Both the position numbers and the translations under genes were made by a program. Shown here piece by piece: positions 12,401-23,629 of a DNA stretch of 64,000 nucleotides; positions within the stretch are counted from its first letter, which is position 1, and every line of letters begins with the position of its first letter. The stretch covers positions 186,001 through 250,000 of the forward strand of contig JANFNE010000019.1 in the NCBI GenBank assembly GCA_024867545.1, read 5' to 3'. The DNA is from Phytopythium helicoides (lineage: Eukaryota > Oomycota > Peronosporomycetes > Pythiales > Pythiaceae). The notes beneath the pieces are model-generated. The model searched no databases, was not told where the DNA came from, and was given only the letters and a program-made list of their open reading frames with translations.

Positions 12401-13519
12401 TGTAGGCGAGATGTCATTAGTTAGTCGAGGGCTTGGAATCATGTCCAAGGAGGTATCGGATGCTGTGTCCTCAAGGAACTCTCCGCTTGAAGCTCCCTTT
12501 TTCTTCGCCTCGATCATTGATGCAGTTTGAGCGCTAGCTCGGCCCGCTTTCTTCTTCGCCTTTTTGGACTTTTTAGATTGTCGGGTCTTGGGCTGCACGC
12601 GCTCGGATACATCGGCAGTGCTTGCACTCGAACTCTGCTCAATCTCTTTGTCGATTGCCTCAGATGGCACATCCCGTCCCGAGGACGAAGACGAACGCGC
12701 GCGCATTGCGCTCTCATAAATGAACTTTTCGTACAGAAGCGTCTGCTGGTCGGAAACAGCTTCTTCGGGGGCTGGTGCGAGCGACTGCTGCTGAATCTTG
12801 ATGGTTTCTAGTGGCGAGTCGTCGAATCCGGCGGGCAGCTCGTTCGGCGCAAGCTCTCCGTCCACCACGAGCGTGGAGCCGACGCGGTGCACGGCCAGCG
12901 ACACGCCCGAGTGAGAGTATGGGAGCTTGAAAAGCTGCTTGATGTTCTCTGCGGGCCCGAGGAAGTCGACCTGTTCCTCCTCGGACGGCCGACGCAAGCT
13001 CGATGCGGCTGCCCTTGAGTCGCACGGACAGCTGCGGCTGCTCTGGCGCGTCGCGGTGGTCTCCGAGCCCGCGTAGCGCCGTCATGAACCCCGAGGAGAT
13101 GATGGAGGCTGCCGAAGCCTCGTGCTCCATGGCCAGGAAGCTGGAGGCGAGCTGCTGTGCCTTCCTGCGCGCGCTGGGGCTGCCGGGGGCGCTCGCCGCC
13201 GAGGGCGACTCGGCGCTGCGGTAGGGCAGCAGCGTCTGGTTGAGGTTCGTGTCGAGCTGCAGCTTCTGGAAGGGCACGATGGCCGAGGACGGGGTCGCGG
13301 CGCGCGCGCCGTCGCTCGAGTCGCACAGGATGAGCGGGAAGTCGACCACCTCGGCGCTCGCGGGCGGCGGCCCGCCGCCGCCAGCAGCTCCACGTGCACG
13401 CGCTGCTCGCCGCCCGCGTCCTCGACCCACACGGACATGTCGCCGCCCGTCGGGCTGCGGCTCGGCGACGCCGGCAGGCGGAAGGACGCGGCCGCCAGGT
13501 CATCGCTGCCGTCGGCCAT
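9427..13519 (-). CDS. EDRF1: EDRF1 homologue (erythroid differentiation-related factor 1 family), with three apparent one-base frame breaks
   Basis: Four exons: 12173-13519, 10593-12120, 10395-10522 and 9427-10322; about 1299 residues once the breaks are allowed for (human EDRF1 is of similar length). The N-terminal half carries the family signature: FLGPAENIKQLFKLPYS, VAVHRVG-like SLAVHRVGSTLVVDGE, the PAVSLRLHDMDQ and LDYYLDNVIANIPELAICMH blocks, and TYWLYRKK. The C-terminal half is TPR-like (KKLGNASNELGKYF; IEDGVNVALLYANMSHL; ARRHYEKSLDYFGKK). Function in oomycetes is unknown; in animals it is a nuclear factor. Frame breaks lie near 13361-13385 (one base missing), 12993-13002 (one extra) and 11757-11775 (one missing). 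With these corrections all splice phases close, so sequence error is more likely than pseudogenisation. Lysine-rich KKSKKAKKK near residue 280 could be a nuclear signal. Confidence 0.88.
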
Positions 13520-13731
13520 GGTGGCGAGAGTTGCCGCTAGAAGCAGTGAGCAGTGTGGAGCGCTCCAGAGCGAGCGCCACGTGGTCGGCTGGGGCGGCGG
13601 GAGGTGGCAGAGCAACTTCAAGGTGAGCCAGCGAAATCCAATGCAACGACGCCGTGCGTGGCACGACGAGCTCGACTCGATGATAAAGACAACAGAGGGA
13701 TGGAAGTTGATTAATAACGTCACGCATGCAT

Positions 13732-16700
13732 CTAGTCGTCGTCGGCGTACAGAGACGACTTGGAGAGCAGCACGGGCATCTGGAAGTGCTGGCCCGCGGC
13801 GATCTTGCCCTCGATCTCCATCGAGTCCACGCGCAGCTGCAGCCACCTGGAGAGTGCAAGAGCCGTCAGCAAAGTCGCTCCGAATCCCCCGAAATACCAC
13901 GGCAATATATACGTACTCCTTGACAGCCATAGGCCGTGTACGGTAGCAAGTTCTCCGGAACCTCGCCCGCCGCTGGGTGCTTACCCGCGAGCGACTCGAG
14001 CTGGCCAGCCACCTCGGCCACGTCAACCTGCGAAAGCTGCTCGTCCTCCTTCTTCACGGCCGTCTCCGCCGTCGCGTTCTGTGTCAAGCACCTCGACCCA
14101 CTCGCGCATATCTTCGAACGTCTGTGCTGACAGTACAAACTTCTGGTACCCGCTATCGACCATGAAGCAGTTGAACAGCACCACGCGGGCACCCTGAGAC
14201 TGATCGATCTGGTTCGAGATCTCCGACACGGTGCTTCCGATCACATTGATCTCGCGCTTGATCGGCCCGTTCTCCGTGTCCGCATACCCGAGCTTGTTAT
14301 TCTGCAGCGACAGGAATTTTTGCTTCCACGTGTTCTTGTAGATAAAGCCCTGCTTTAGTAGCATGCCCTTCTTTTTCCACGTCGCTTGCGGGGTCTGCCT
14401 CGAGCGAAGCAGGTTGCCCGCTTCCTTCTGAATATCAATGTACTTCTTCGCGCCAATGTAAATCGACTCTAGCAGCCGGTTGAATTGCATTTGGATGTTC
14501 GAGTCCATCTTTGGCTGAGGGTGGAGCGGCAGCTGGTTAAAATCCTCCGACACACTCCGCGACTTGCGGTCATTGAACGTTCCAAAGCCGTCTACGGAAC
14601 GACGCTCGAAACTGTTGCCAGACGTAGGCGTGTTGTTTGTGCTGCTGGACCGCCGGTTGTTGGGCGACGAAATGGTCAACGTCAGTCCGGATCCTGAGCT
14701 GCGCGGAGATGGAGCTGGTGATGACCGTGGCGAGGACCGGGGCGAGGACGATGTTAGACGCTTCGACATCGACTCCATCAGGTTACTCGCGCTGTACGAG
14801 CGCGACCGCCGTGAAGTGTCCGTCCGCTCCTCCGTGCCCAGGCTCTGGTTGAAATCAGCAGCGACTGCATCGATCTGTCGCCGACTGTGGGGAGGAGTAT
14901 TCACGAACGAAGCACCCTTCTGTGTCCATCCGTGAGGCTTCATCGCGCGGAACGCAATCAACGTCTGGAAAAAGTGCCGCACTTCACGGTGCCAGTGCAA
15001 GAACAGCCGCACGAATGACTGCAGCAGCTCAAAGCGCAGCTTGTCGGCATGTCGCTCCGGAAAGCAATCCCAGCAGTTGTACAAGAACTCGATAGTCGTT
15101 AGCACCACCTGGGTGTGTTCAGATGACAGCAAGATGCGAAGCGCGGCACACAGGAACCGGAAGTCGAACGACGGTGGCAGCAATGACACCTCGTCGCCGG
15201 CAGGGATCGAGTACTGATCATCTTGGTGGAAGTTCCAACGATCATTGTTCTCGAGATGAGACAGACGGTACGAGCCGAGCCGCACACGCCAGCTTCGAAT
15301 CATGTACATCCACACGCCCAGCAGCTCGACTGCTCCAATGACAGCCGTCACATCGTGAACACTTGTGCTGCTCAAGAGGAACTTGGTCATCGGGTTGATC
15401 AAGTGGGGATTGGAGAGCATCGTGCAAGACAGTTTATACAGTGTTGGCGGAAGCCAGCCCGACTTTTGCGTCTTCAGCTCCAAAAAGAATACCTTGAGTA
15501 CCTGCGAGTATCCTGGCAGATGCACCCAGCCAATCTTTTGGTTGAGCACGGCCAGTGTGTCGAGAACATACCAGAGCCATTGGTCTACCAGCAGAATGTT
15601 GAGTGTGTTGGCCTCTCCGTTCAAGCGCCGGAAACGCGACTTCCACGACTCGGACGTCACTTCGTACTTGTCCTCGGCTTCTTCTTCCTGGTTCTTGAGC
15701 GCCTTCTCGCCGTACTCGTCGTAGATGGCCTTGTGGAACCGCCGCCAGTCCAAGTGCGCTTCGAGTCCTTCCATTGCGAACAAGTCGGCGTCTGCGTTCA
15801 TTTGGAACTCGGCAACCAGCTCCGGCACGGGCTCGATATACGACTCGGCCCAAAGTTGATATAGCTCCACACCAAAACTCGGGAGCCGGAAACACAGCAC
15901 TGAAAGCATCCGTGCCACGAAGAACATTAGGTTGTTGTTCATGACACCGCGCACCGATACCGTTTGAAGAACGCAGTATTTTGTCTCGACGAGCATCGCC
16001 CGGAGCTTCAATGCAAACTCCAGGTCCTTCTTGAGCACCTTGTGAGGCTGCTTCATCCCTAGAATCGACGTCGACGCAGTGGAATCGAACCCTAGCAATG
16101 GCAAGTCGCTCAGCTCGGCACGCTTGACAAGATAGAATAGCAGCTCGTAGAACACGTTTCGCAGCGTGTAGTGGCGCACTCGAATGTTGTCGAGGAGGAA
16201 CTGCCACAACCGTAGAAGAATACTTTTGGTTTCGTCCAGCGCCTCCGCCGACGCGTAGACCCACGAGAGCATCGATGCCTTGTGCGAGATCTGAAGCATC
16301 TTGAGAATCTTGGTTGCCTTGCGCACCTTAGCTTCTTTGTCATCCTTCTGACGGTTTGCCATCAGCTCCACAAGGTCTTGCATCTTCTCCAGCACGCGCT
16401 GCGCTTCCACCGGAATCACATACTTGACCTTGCGAAGCGGTTTCTTGGAAGTGTTGGCAGTTCCGACAATCACGGAGCTCGAGGACGAAATGCCGTTCTC
16501 GCTGTTTACACCGCATCGCAACTGCCGCACATCCGGAATCCGCTTGAAAAGGATGGTACCGTAGATGACACCGACCTGGTGTCCCTTGAGCGTCAAGCTC
16601 TGCTCGAACTTGCTCGTGAGATAGTTCTCACCCAGTCCCAAATCATCGGCAGCGTTGTCATCTGGCTTCTTTTTCATACGTTCTTGGAGAGCATCTTCAA

Positions 16701-18051
16701 AGATTTTCTCCAGCGACAGCCACGTCTGACCAAACAACACGGTGTTGCGGATCTCTTCGTCGAATAGAACGTTCGTGTTGGTCTGAAAAACAAAAAAAAA
16801 ATGAGGATAATCAACGTGATAAGTTAGTACCTATGCACACGAAATTTACTGGGGGTACCGATCACGCACCAAGAACTCGCTCTTGTACTTGTCGAGCAAG
16901 TTGAGGAAACCTCCGTCGGGATCTGTTGACATGCCGCGGCCAACCCACAGTTGACGAATCTGCATCGTGATCAACGCATGTGTCAAGTCACACTCTTTTG
17001 TCAACTAACGTCCGAGCACCCGTACCTCGAGCGTGAGCGTTGCGGACATGAGCTCATCGAACGTGCTGTATCGTGTAATTGCGGGCAAATACTCTGTTGC
17101 GCTCGACCAGGAGATGCCAAGAGGGTCCTCGGCGACGAGGGGGTCCGCTGTCAAGTCGTCTTCGCCGTCTGCGGTCTTTGCTTGCGTGTTTGGTCGCGAC
17201 ACACGCGACGACAGCACCGCCAATCGCGCCAGCGACTGGAAACTCACTTCGTCAATCTCCGAGATGACGCGCTTCTCAGCGTGCTTGAGTGTATTGCCCA
17301 TGAAGAACGTTTCGTTTGTGCCGATCGTGCACTTGTAGTCGATGGCGAACTTCTTGAGAGGTAGCGAAGCGTCCTCCTGGAAGTCGTGCCCCTCGGGTCG
17401 GTCCAGCTCGTTGGCAATCGCGGGCATCATGACGCCAACGTCGCTGACCGAGATATTCCACTCGCTGCACTGCTCCATGTAGCAGTTGAAGACGATGCGT
17501 CCGTTCTCGCACCCGATGAGGTGGTGATCATGGTGGACCGGGCCGGTGGCGATGCTGTAGAGGTCCACCTGAGCCGACCCGATGAGCGACTTGGAGTGGA
17601 ATTTGCGGTGCGAGAAGACCTTGACGACGAGGTTCTTCTTGGGCAGCTCGTTGAGCAGCGCCTTGTACTCGAAGGCGATGAGCAGGCCCTTGTAGTTAGG
17701 GTTGAGGTCGGCCTTGATGACGGGCGTGGCGTAGGGCGCCTTCTCGTCTGGGTCGTCCCAGTAGAACTCGACGAAGGGGTCGCTCTTGCCGCTGAACTTG
17801 CGGCCCTGCAGGTTGCGGCACTGGATGCCCGAGATGCGCACGCGGAAGAGGCACTCGGCGTCGCTCTTCTTCTCAAGCGGGTCGAACAGCCGCTGCAGGA
17901 ACTTGGGGCTGCGGCGCCCGGACCCGGGGCTGCCGCTGTACAGCTCCCCGAACTCCTTGGTGGCCTGCGACAGCTGGTTCAGCGCCTGCAGCGCCTCCAT
18001 GTCGAGCGTGCGCGGCGACGCGTTGGCGCTCGAGCTCGCGCTCGCGCTCAT
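13732..18051 (-). CDS. C2 - DUF1765-like - PH domain protein, with two apparent one-base frame breaks
   Basis: Exons 17026-18051, 16870-16959, 13917-16782 and 13732-13846; introns 66, 87 and 70 bp; about 1364 residues. A C2 domain spans residues ~65-190 (FRVRISGIQCRNLQG; SDPFVEFYWDD; VVKVFSHRKFHSKSLIG). A long helical middle (residues ~480-970) resembles the fungal/oomycete DUF1765 (UPF0592) region: MLSVLCFRLPSFG, GAVELLGVWMYMIRSW, EFLYNCWDCFPERHADKL, FLHWHREVRHFF. A Ser/Arg-rich linker follows, then a PH domain (~1165-1275: KKGMLLKQGFIYKNTWKQKF ... DMREWVEVLD). C2 and PH imply phospholipid-dependent membrane recruitment. Extra bases are inferred near 13930-13940 and 14078-14086; removing both makes exon phases agree. 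The frame also runs upstream to 18177, but the ATG at 18051 is preferred. Confidence 0.8.
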
Positions 18052-18710
18052 GGCCTCTGCGGCGCGCGGAGCGGCGAGCGAGACGCGCGGCGGCCGGGGG
18101 GAAACGCGCAGCCGTCGGGCGGAGCGGCGGGCGGCGGCGAGGAGCGGGGGGCGCCGAGAGAGCTCGGCGTTCCCCAAGAAGCTTCCAATGTGGCGACTGA
18201 CTGCGAAAAGCTCTTAAAAGGAGGTAACAGTGAAAATGCCGAAAGGTGACTCAAATCTTCAAATGATGACTCAATCCGTATGCGTTGGTTGTCCTCGATG
18301 ATGGCAACTATTTTGCCCTTCAGCCCCACGAACGTGTGCGACCAACTCCTGTTGGCCTCCAAGCACCTGGGGGGAAGCCCTCGCCACCCGCCAGCCCTTT
18401 AGCCTGGCCTCCATGGGCCTTGTAAGGCTTCAGATTGCTCTCTGCCCCGAGTCATTGAGAAACCTTTTGAAGAGATTTTCGTACTATTAGGCCGGAGGTG
18501 TTGAAGCCGCATGGGGGCGAGATTCGAGGATTGGATTGGGACCCACGTGTTCGTGACCATGTGGCGCCGCGGTCAGCGCCACTGTGCCTATCATGCATCA
18601 TGCATGCTATTACAGTGTACACTGTGTGCGCTAGGACACCGGTTGTCACGTCGTAGTGGCGGCTCGATGGCCGGTGCAACGCCGGAATGGCACTCCCTCT
18701 CCAACGCGAC
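18052..18710. other. Intergenic region between two minus-strand genes
   Basis: About 660 bp that must hold the promoter of the C2/PH gene and the 3' region of the OGT-like gene. An open frame on the minus strand around 18452-18901 overlaps the OGT-like C-terminus in another frame and has no recognisable content. An imperfect palindromic patch with two copies of TGCATCATGC-type sequence lies near 18590-18606. Nothing else seen. Confidence 0.45.
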
Positions 18711-21314
18711 TCAGCAGGCGCGCGCGCGCACGTTGAGGCTGATGGGGACGCCCTTGAGCTGCAGCGTCGACGAGTCCGGGAAGAGATCAAAGGCGGGCAC
18801 GCGCAGCAGGTCGCAAAAGCCGGCGTCGGCGAGGTAGGCGCCGAGGAGAGACTGGTCGAACCCGACCTTGTGCACGTCATGCGCGTCCATCTGTGCGCCA
18901 AACAGGACTCGCATGATGTGCACGCGCTCCTGCGCTGTCGTTGCGTCGTCCACGTACAAGGAAGCCAATGCGAACAGATCGGGGACAGCCACGTACAATG
19001 TCCCGCCGGGCTGGAGGACGCGTCGCCACTCGCGCAGCGTCCGAGCCACCGCTCCTGTCACGCCGTAGTCGCAGTGCTCCAGCACGTGCGACGCGTAGAT
19101 TGCCGCGACCGAGTTGTCCGGGAACGGGTACAGGTTCGCCATGTCGAGCGAAAAGTCGACCGAGTCGCTGGCCACGACGTCTACGATCCACCAGTCCGGG
19201 CTTGGGAGGAGGCCCCCAATGTGCAGTCGAATGGGTTTTCTCGCATCGATGGCACGCTGAACGCGCACCTCGTAGTCATCCATGTCCCTATCGTCTCCAA
19301 GAGCGGAATACACTGGAATCTCCCTCGTCCCCATTGCTCGTGCGCGCACGCTTTGAGACGGGAATACGTGCATCGCCGTGGCTGCTCCAGCGTTCAAGAC
19401 TGCAATTTTCTTTGCATCCCAAGCGGATTGAAGCACGCGCTCGAAGCTTGCAGTGTACTTGTTCGTGTCGAAAAGTGCATGGGTGAGCCGCCGCGCTTCG
19501 ACAGTGCGTCGTAACCGATGGTAAAGTCGTGGACGCGTTGCGAGGCGAACAGCGACTTCGACATATTCCTTCAAGGAGTTTACAGCAAGCTCGTCCAAGT
19601 TAAGAGTGCGGAGAGCCGAGCTACCTGCCCGGTTGCTCATGTGAATGCCCTCTAGGCTAACAACCGGGACACCCGCGCAGAGCGCATCAATCAACGTGGT
19701 GTGGCCGTTTTTGAGCGACGTATCGAGAATCAAATCGGCGGCTCGCTTGGTTCCGATATGGTCAATCCACGGCGCCAACTCAGTGAAAAGAATCCGTCGA
19801 TCGCCGTCCACCCCGTAGCTTTTGGCTTGTGCTCGCAGATTGCGCTCGACTTCGTCATGCCCACGATACCGCAGAAACCACATCACGCTCGATGGAACGC
19901 GGGCCAGAATCTCCATCCACGCCTGAAAGATCGGTGGGTCAATCTTCTGCTCGTCACACGCGTTTTCCGGCGTTAGTGCAGACAGGAGAGTTCTGAATAT
20001 CACATCCTCCCCGCACCTGTCCATTGCTGAACGTTGCAAACACAAAGGTGTTGTTCGGGATCGATGACGGGGCCTGCAGCCTTGAACGTGCGCCTTGGAA
20101 AGCGTGGCCGAACATCTGCATGTAGTCGTTGACAATGTAGTGCGTTGGGAGAAGCAACAACTTCTCTGTAAACAATGCTGGAGCAGTGTCAGGAGGCGTC
20201 ACCACCGGATCGCCTATCACAAAGTCGATGTACTTGTAGCCTGTAGTCATGGGATACCCCAAGTAGGAGATCTGAACGGGGGCGGGGCGAAACTGGAAAA
20301 TACCGAGCCCCGAGTGGACCGTGTGGCCGTTCAGGTCGACGAGGATGTGAATGTCGTGTGACCGAATAATCTGAGCTGCATCATCCGCATTTTTACCCTT
20401 GAGAGAGATCGTGTAGTCGACGGTGCGCGAAATGTTCTGTTTCCACCACGAAGATCCTTCCGAAAGGGGAAAGCAGTACACCGTGACGCCGTGGTCTCGT
20501 CCTGAAAGCGTAGCCAGCATTCCCCGAATAAGTGTCACGACTGGGTGAACTCCAAAGTCTGATGACACAAACCCGACACGGATAGTGGACGACGACCTCA
20601 GGTTGAGGCACGCAGCCGATGTGCAGTGTAGAGGCGGCTCCAGTCCGTGGGAATTCTGAGTGTGTTCATGGCTGATAATCTCCCTGAGCATCGGAGTGGG
20701 CAGCTCGATGAAATCGATTGGGTTCATCATGGTGCGGAATCCTTCCCGAAAGCTTTCTTGGGCAATGGAAGCCGCCTGTGCCAGCAATTCATCGCGGTCA
20801 CGCCAGTCCGCAATCCAGTTGCGAGCCTTGAACAATATGTGCGTGTCGAGACGCTTTCCTAGCTTGAGGACGCCAACCTCGAGCGCCGCCACCGCCTTCT
20901 TCATTTCTCTCTGGAACAAGTAGACGTTGCCCAGGTCCAGCCAGCTCGAGGCGTCGCTACTGTTCACCTCGACAGCTTTTTCAAACGCCTCCACCGCCTT
21001 GTTGAGGTCTCCGAGCGCATAGTTTGCGACTCCGAGGTACTGGAAGGCACTGCGGTGCTGCGGGTCGCTCGCGACTGGAGTCATAAACGTCGTTGGAATC
21101 CAGCCCCCTTGTCGTCTCACAAAGGTCAAGTACCTTCGGGTCGCTGAGCGATGACGAGCTCCGCCAGTTGGCGCAGCGCCACCATGTCCTGGTCATCGTA
21201 CAAAGTGCGCAGCCGAGCGTGCAGCTCTTCGGCGTCGACTCGTTCAACGCTCCAGGCCGCAGCGGCAGCAGCAGACAAGACCAGCAGCAGCAGGTGGAGT
21301 GCGACGCTGGCCAT
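18711..21314 (-). CDS. Secreted TPR - O-GlcNAc-transferase-like (GT41) - methyltransferase fusion
   Basis: Three exons: 21134-21314, 20017-21074 and 18711-19946; introns 59 and 70 bp; 824 residues with no frame break. Residues 1-25 are a signal peptide (HLLLLVLSAAAAAAWS). Residues ~35-150 hold TPRs (RSAFQYLGVANYALGDLNKA; SWLDLGNVYLFQREMKKAV). The GT41 catalytic region follows: VGFVSSDFGVHPV, DLNGHTVHSGLG, FRPAPVQISYLGYPMTTG, TFSNGQKIDPPIFQAW, then GHTTLIDALCAGVPVV. The last ~190 residues are a class I SAM methyltransferase: NLYPFPDNSVAAIYASHVLEHC and VLQPGGTLYVAVPD are the type-11 methyltransferase signatures. GT41 enzymes move GlcNAc or fucose from nucleotide sugars to Ser/Thr; most are cytosolic, so the signal peptide is odd. 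Substrates unknown. It is divergent from the VPS9 RabGEF across 286 bp. Confidence 0.87.
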
Positions 21315-21600
21315 CGCGACGTTATTGGCGCCGTCCCACGGACTCAAAACTCCCGCGATCTTTCCATGATGCGTGTCAGGCACGCAGGGAAACGGAAGGT
21401 CGCCGCGCGCTATACTGAGCGTCCTTGAAGGGCGAAAAGTGGAAGAAGCTCCGTTGGAGAAAGGCCGTGGTGAAGGGAAAGCCGCGATGGCTCGGGAGCT
21501 GCCGGGCGACGCCTCAGTCAGCTGCATTGGTGCGTGGCGGTCGGTGCTTGCGACTCTGCGCACTGGGGTTTGACGGGATTCCTGTGCGGAACGTGCAGAG
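21315..21600. promoter_or_regulatory. Divergent intergenic region (OGT-like / VPS9 RabGEF)
   Basis: 286 bp between the two start codons on opposite strands, so it serves both promoters and both 5' UTRs. I see no clear oomycete initiator plus flanking-promoter-region match. A plus-strand open frame at 21373-21573 is not supported by anything else. Confidence 0.45.
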
Positions 21601-23545
21601 ATGAAGAGCGACAACAGCCCAGACGCGGGTGAGGTCGAGGCGCTGCGTCGAGACAACGATGAGCTGCGCGCACGTGTGGACGACCTGACGAGCGCGCTGC
21701 TGGCGCGCGACATGGAGATCGCGGGGCTACGCGAGCGCTGCCAGTTCCTCGTGCGCGCAGTCGAGCAGCAAGACGCCGTCATCGCCAAGATCTACGCGAC
21801 GGCTGCTGGCGCGCAGCCCTTGGCGGTGCCAGTGGACCCGAACAGCAGCTCGACAAAGAAGAAGAGTTCTATCGCGTCCACGCTGGCGAGCGCAGGTCGC
21901 GATCTTGGAGCCTGCGCGGGAGATGCTCGAGTCGCATCTCGATTCGGTCGGGTTTCAGTGCGGGCGAGTCGTGGAGGCGCTGGAATCGCTCTCTGAGGGC
22001 GTGCCTGCCAACCCCAAGAGTGGTTCGGAAGACGCAGTTAGCGTGACGCTCGACAAGCTACTTGACAACTCACGCCCGACAGTCAAGACGGGCTTGTTTG
22101 GTAACAACTCCGATCACCAGCCCGTGCCGTCTTCAACGTCCTCGTCTCCGCTCTCGACTTCGTCGACCGCGTCCGGCGAAAGAAACAGCCGGCAAGCATT
22201 TGGTCGGCAAGACAGTACGCCCAGTGAGGAAGACTTCGCCAAGTCGGCGGGGTTTCTGCGACGACCAAATCGCAAGACGTCCGTGAGGCTCACCGTGAGC
22301 GACTTTGGATTGCTTGGGGACGAGAGCACAAACAATCAGCTTGATGATCTGGAAAACTCAAGGCAGTCGAGTGACCAGAGCTCAGACGAGTCTGCGGGCT
22401 GCAATTCGTCTGTAAAAAAGGAACAGCTTTTCGCAAGTGTTGATGCTATCGAGTCGAAGCGCAAAAGTAAAAGCCGAAAGAGCAACAACGACTGGGGTAG
22501 CGAAGACGACCAAGATGACGCCCTGTCGTACGGTGAGTTCCTCGAGCGGATCAGCCTACCGGCGTCTCGAGATATTTTGGACAAGATCCGCAAGTTCGTT
22601 CGCTCAATCCTCGGTCCTCGAGGCGATGGACGGCCTCCTCGCGCGTCCGACTACGCGGACTATCAGTTTTACGGTCGGCACGAATTTCGTCGTCGCTGTG
22701 AACGCTTTTTCCAAAACATGGACGTGACTTTGCAGCATCACCCGGCTTGGCGCAATGTCTCGGAAGCAAAGCAGCTCAAGGCACGCGACGGAATCGAAAA
22801 GTATGTCATGGACAAAGTGTACGATGTGGCCTTTAACCAGCTCGCAGAGTGTCAACGGTGGAAGAAGGAGGACGATCAACTGCTCCAGCGCATGCAATTG
22901 CTGTCTGTACGTACTCAACAACTCGCCAGAGCAAACAGGAAGGGAACTAACGTTGCGATTATGATAGTTCATCTCCCCCGACATGCTCGACATCAAGCCG
23001 TGCATGCGCAATGAGGTGGTGTGGTCGATGGCTGAGGACGAACTTCGACGTATGAACTCTTTCCGATCGCCTGGTGATAAAATCAACTGCATTGTCCGCT
23101 GCTGTAGCGTCATCTTCAGCGTTCTGAATCTGTCTCGAGGAGACTCTGGCAGTCGCCCAGGTGCCGACGACTTTCTCCCCGTATTTATCTACATCGTTCT
23201 GCACTCGCAAATTCCGCGACTGCATTCGAATTGCGAGTACATCGCTGCGTATCGCAACCCAGCCGATCTGATGTCCAAGTATATTCTAAGTTCTTGGGTG
23301 GTGTTGGAAGGTCGTTTACTCACCTGTGTTGCGATTTGGGTGAAACAGGGCTGGATACTGTTTTGTCAATCTTCGAAGTGCCATCGAGTTCATTTCGGTG
23401 ATGGATGGCTCAATGCTATCGATTTCTACGGAGGAGTTCGACAGGTTTGCGTGCCGTGGATAAATTTTGTGAGAAAGTGGCTGACACTTCCTTCTATTTG
23501 CTGTTCAGGCTGTACGCCGAGAGAAAGAAGCAGTTGCAGTTCTAG
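21601..23545 (+). CDS. VPS9-domain Rab5-type guanine nucleotide exchange factor (Rabex-5-like), one apparent frame break
   Basis: Four exons: 21601-22906, 22968-23278, 23349-23444 and 23509-23545; introns 61, 70 and 64 bp; 582 residues after discounting one extra base near 21885-21905. The N-terminus is a coiled coil (VEALRRDNDELRARVDDL), followed by a Ser-rich acidic linker. A helical bundle (SYGEFLERISLPASRDIL ... YGRHEFRRRCERFFQNMD) leads into a textbook VPS9 domain: NSFRSPGDKINCIVRCCSVI, then GADDFLPVFIYIVLHSQIP, containing the catalytic Asp and the Tyr of the ADDFLPVFIYIV block. After the splice come AGYCFVNLRSAIEFI and STEEFDRLYAERKKQ. Such proteins load GTP on Rab5/Vps21 on early endosomes. 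Its 3' end faces the protease gene 84 bp away. Confidence 0.93.
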
Positions 23546-23629
23546 GCGAGAGAAGTGCGTGCGGATCATCGTTTTACCTTCAAAGTAATCTATGTTGCTT
23601 TTTCATAGGGTGCTATCTTCGCCTCACTA

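Noticed and set aside
9427..13519. EDRF1 as a true pseudogene or with programmed frameshifts
   Set aside because: Breaks are single-base, not at slippery motifs, and all splice phases close when they are corrected.
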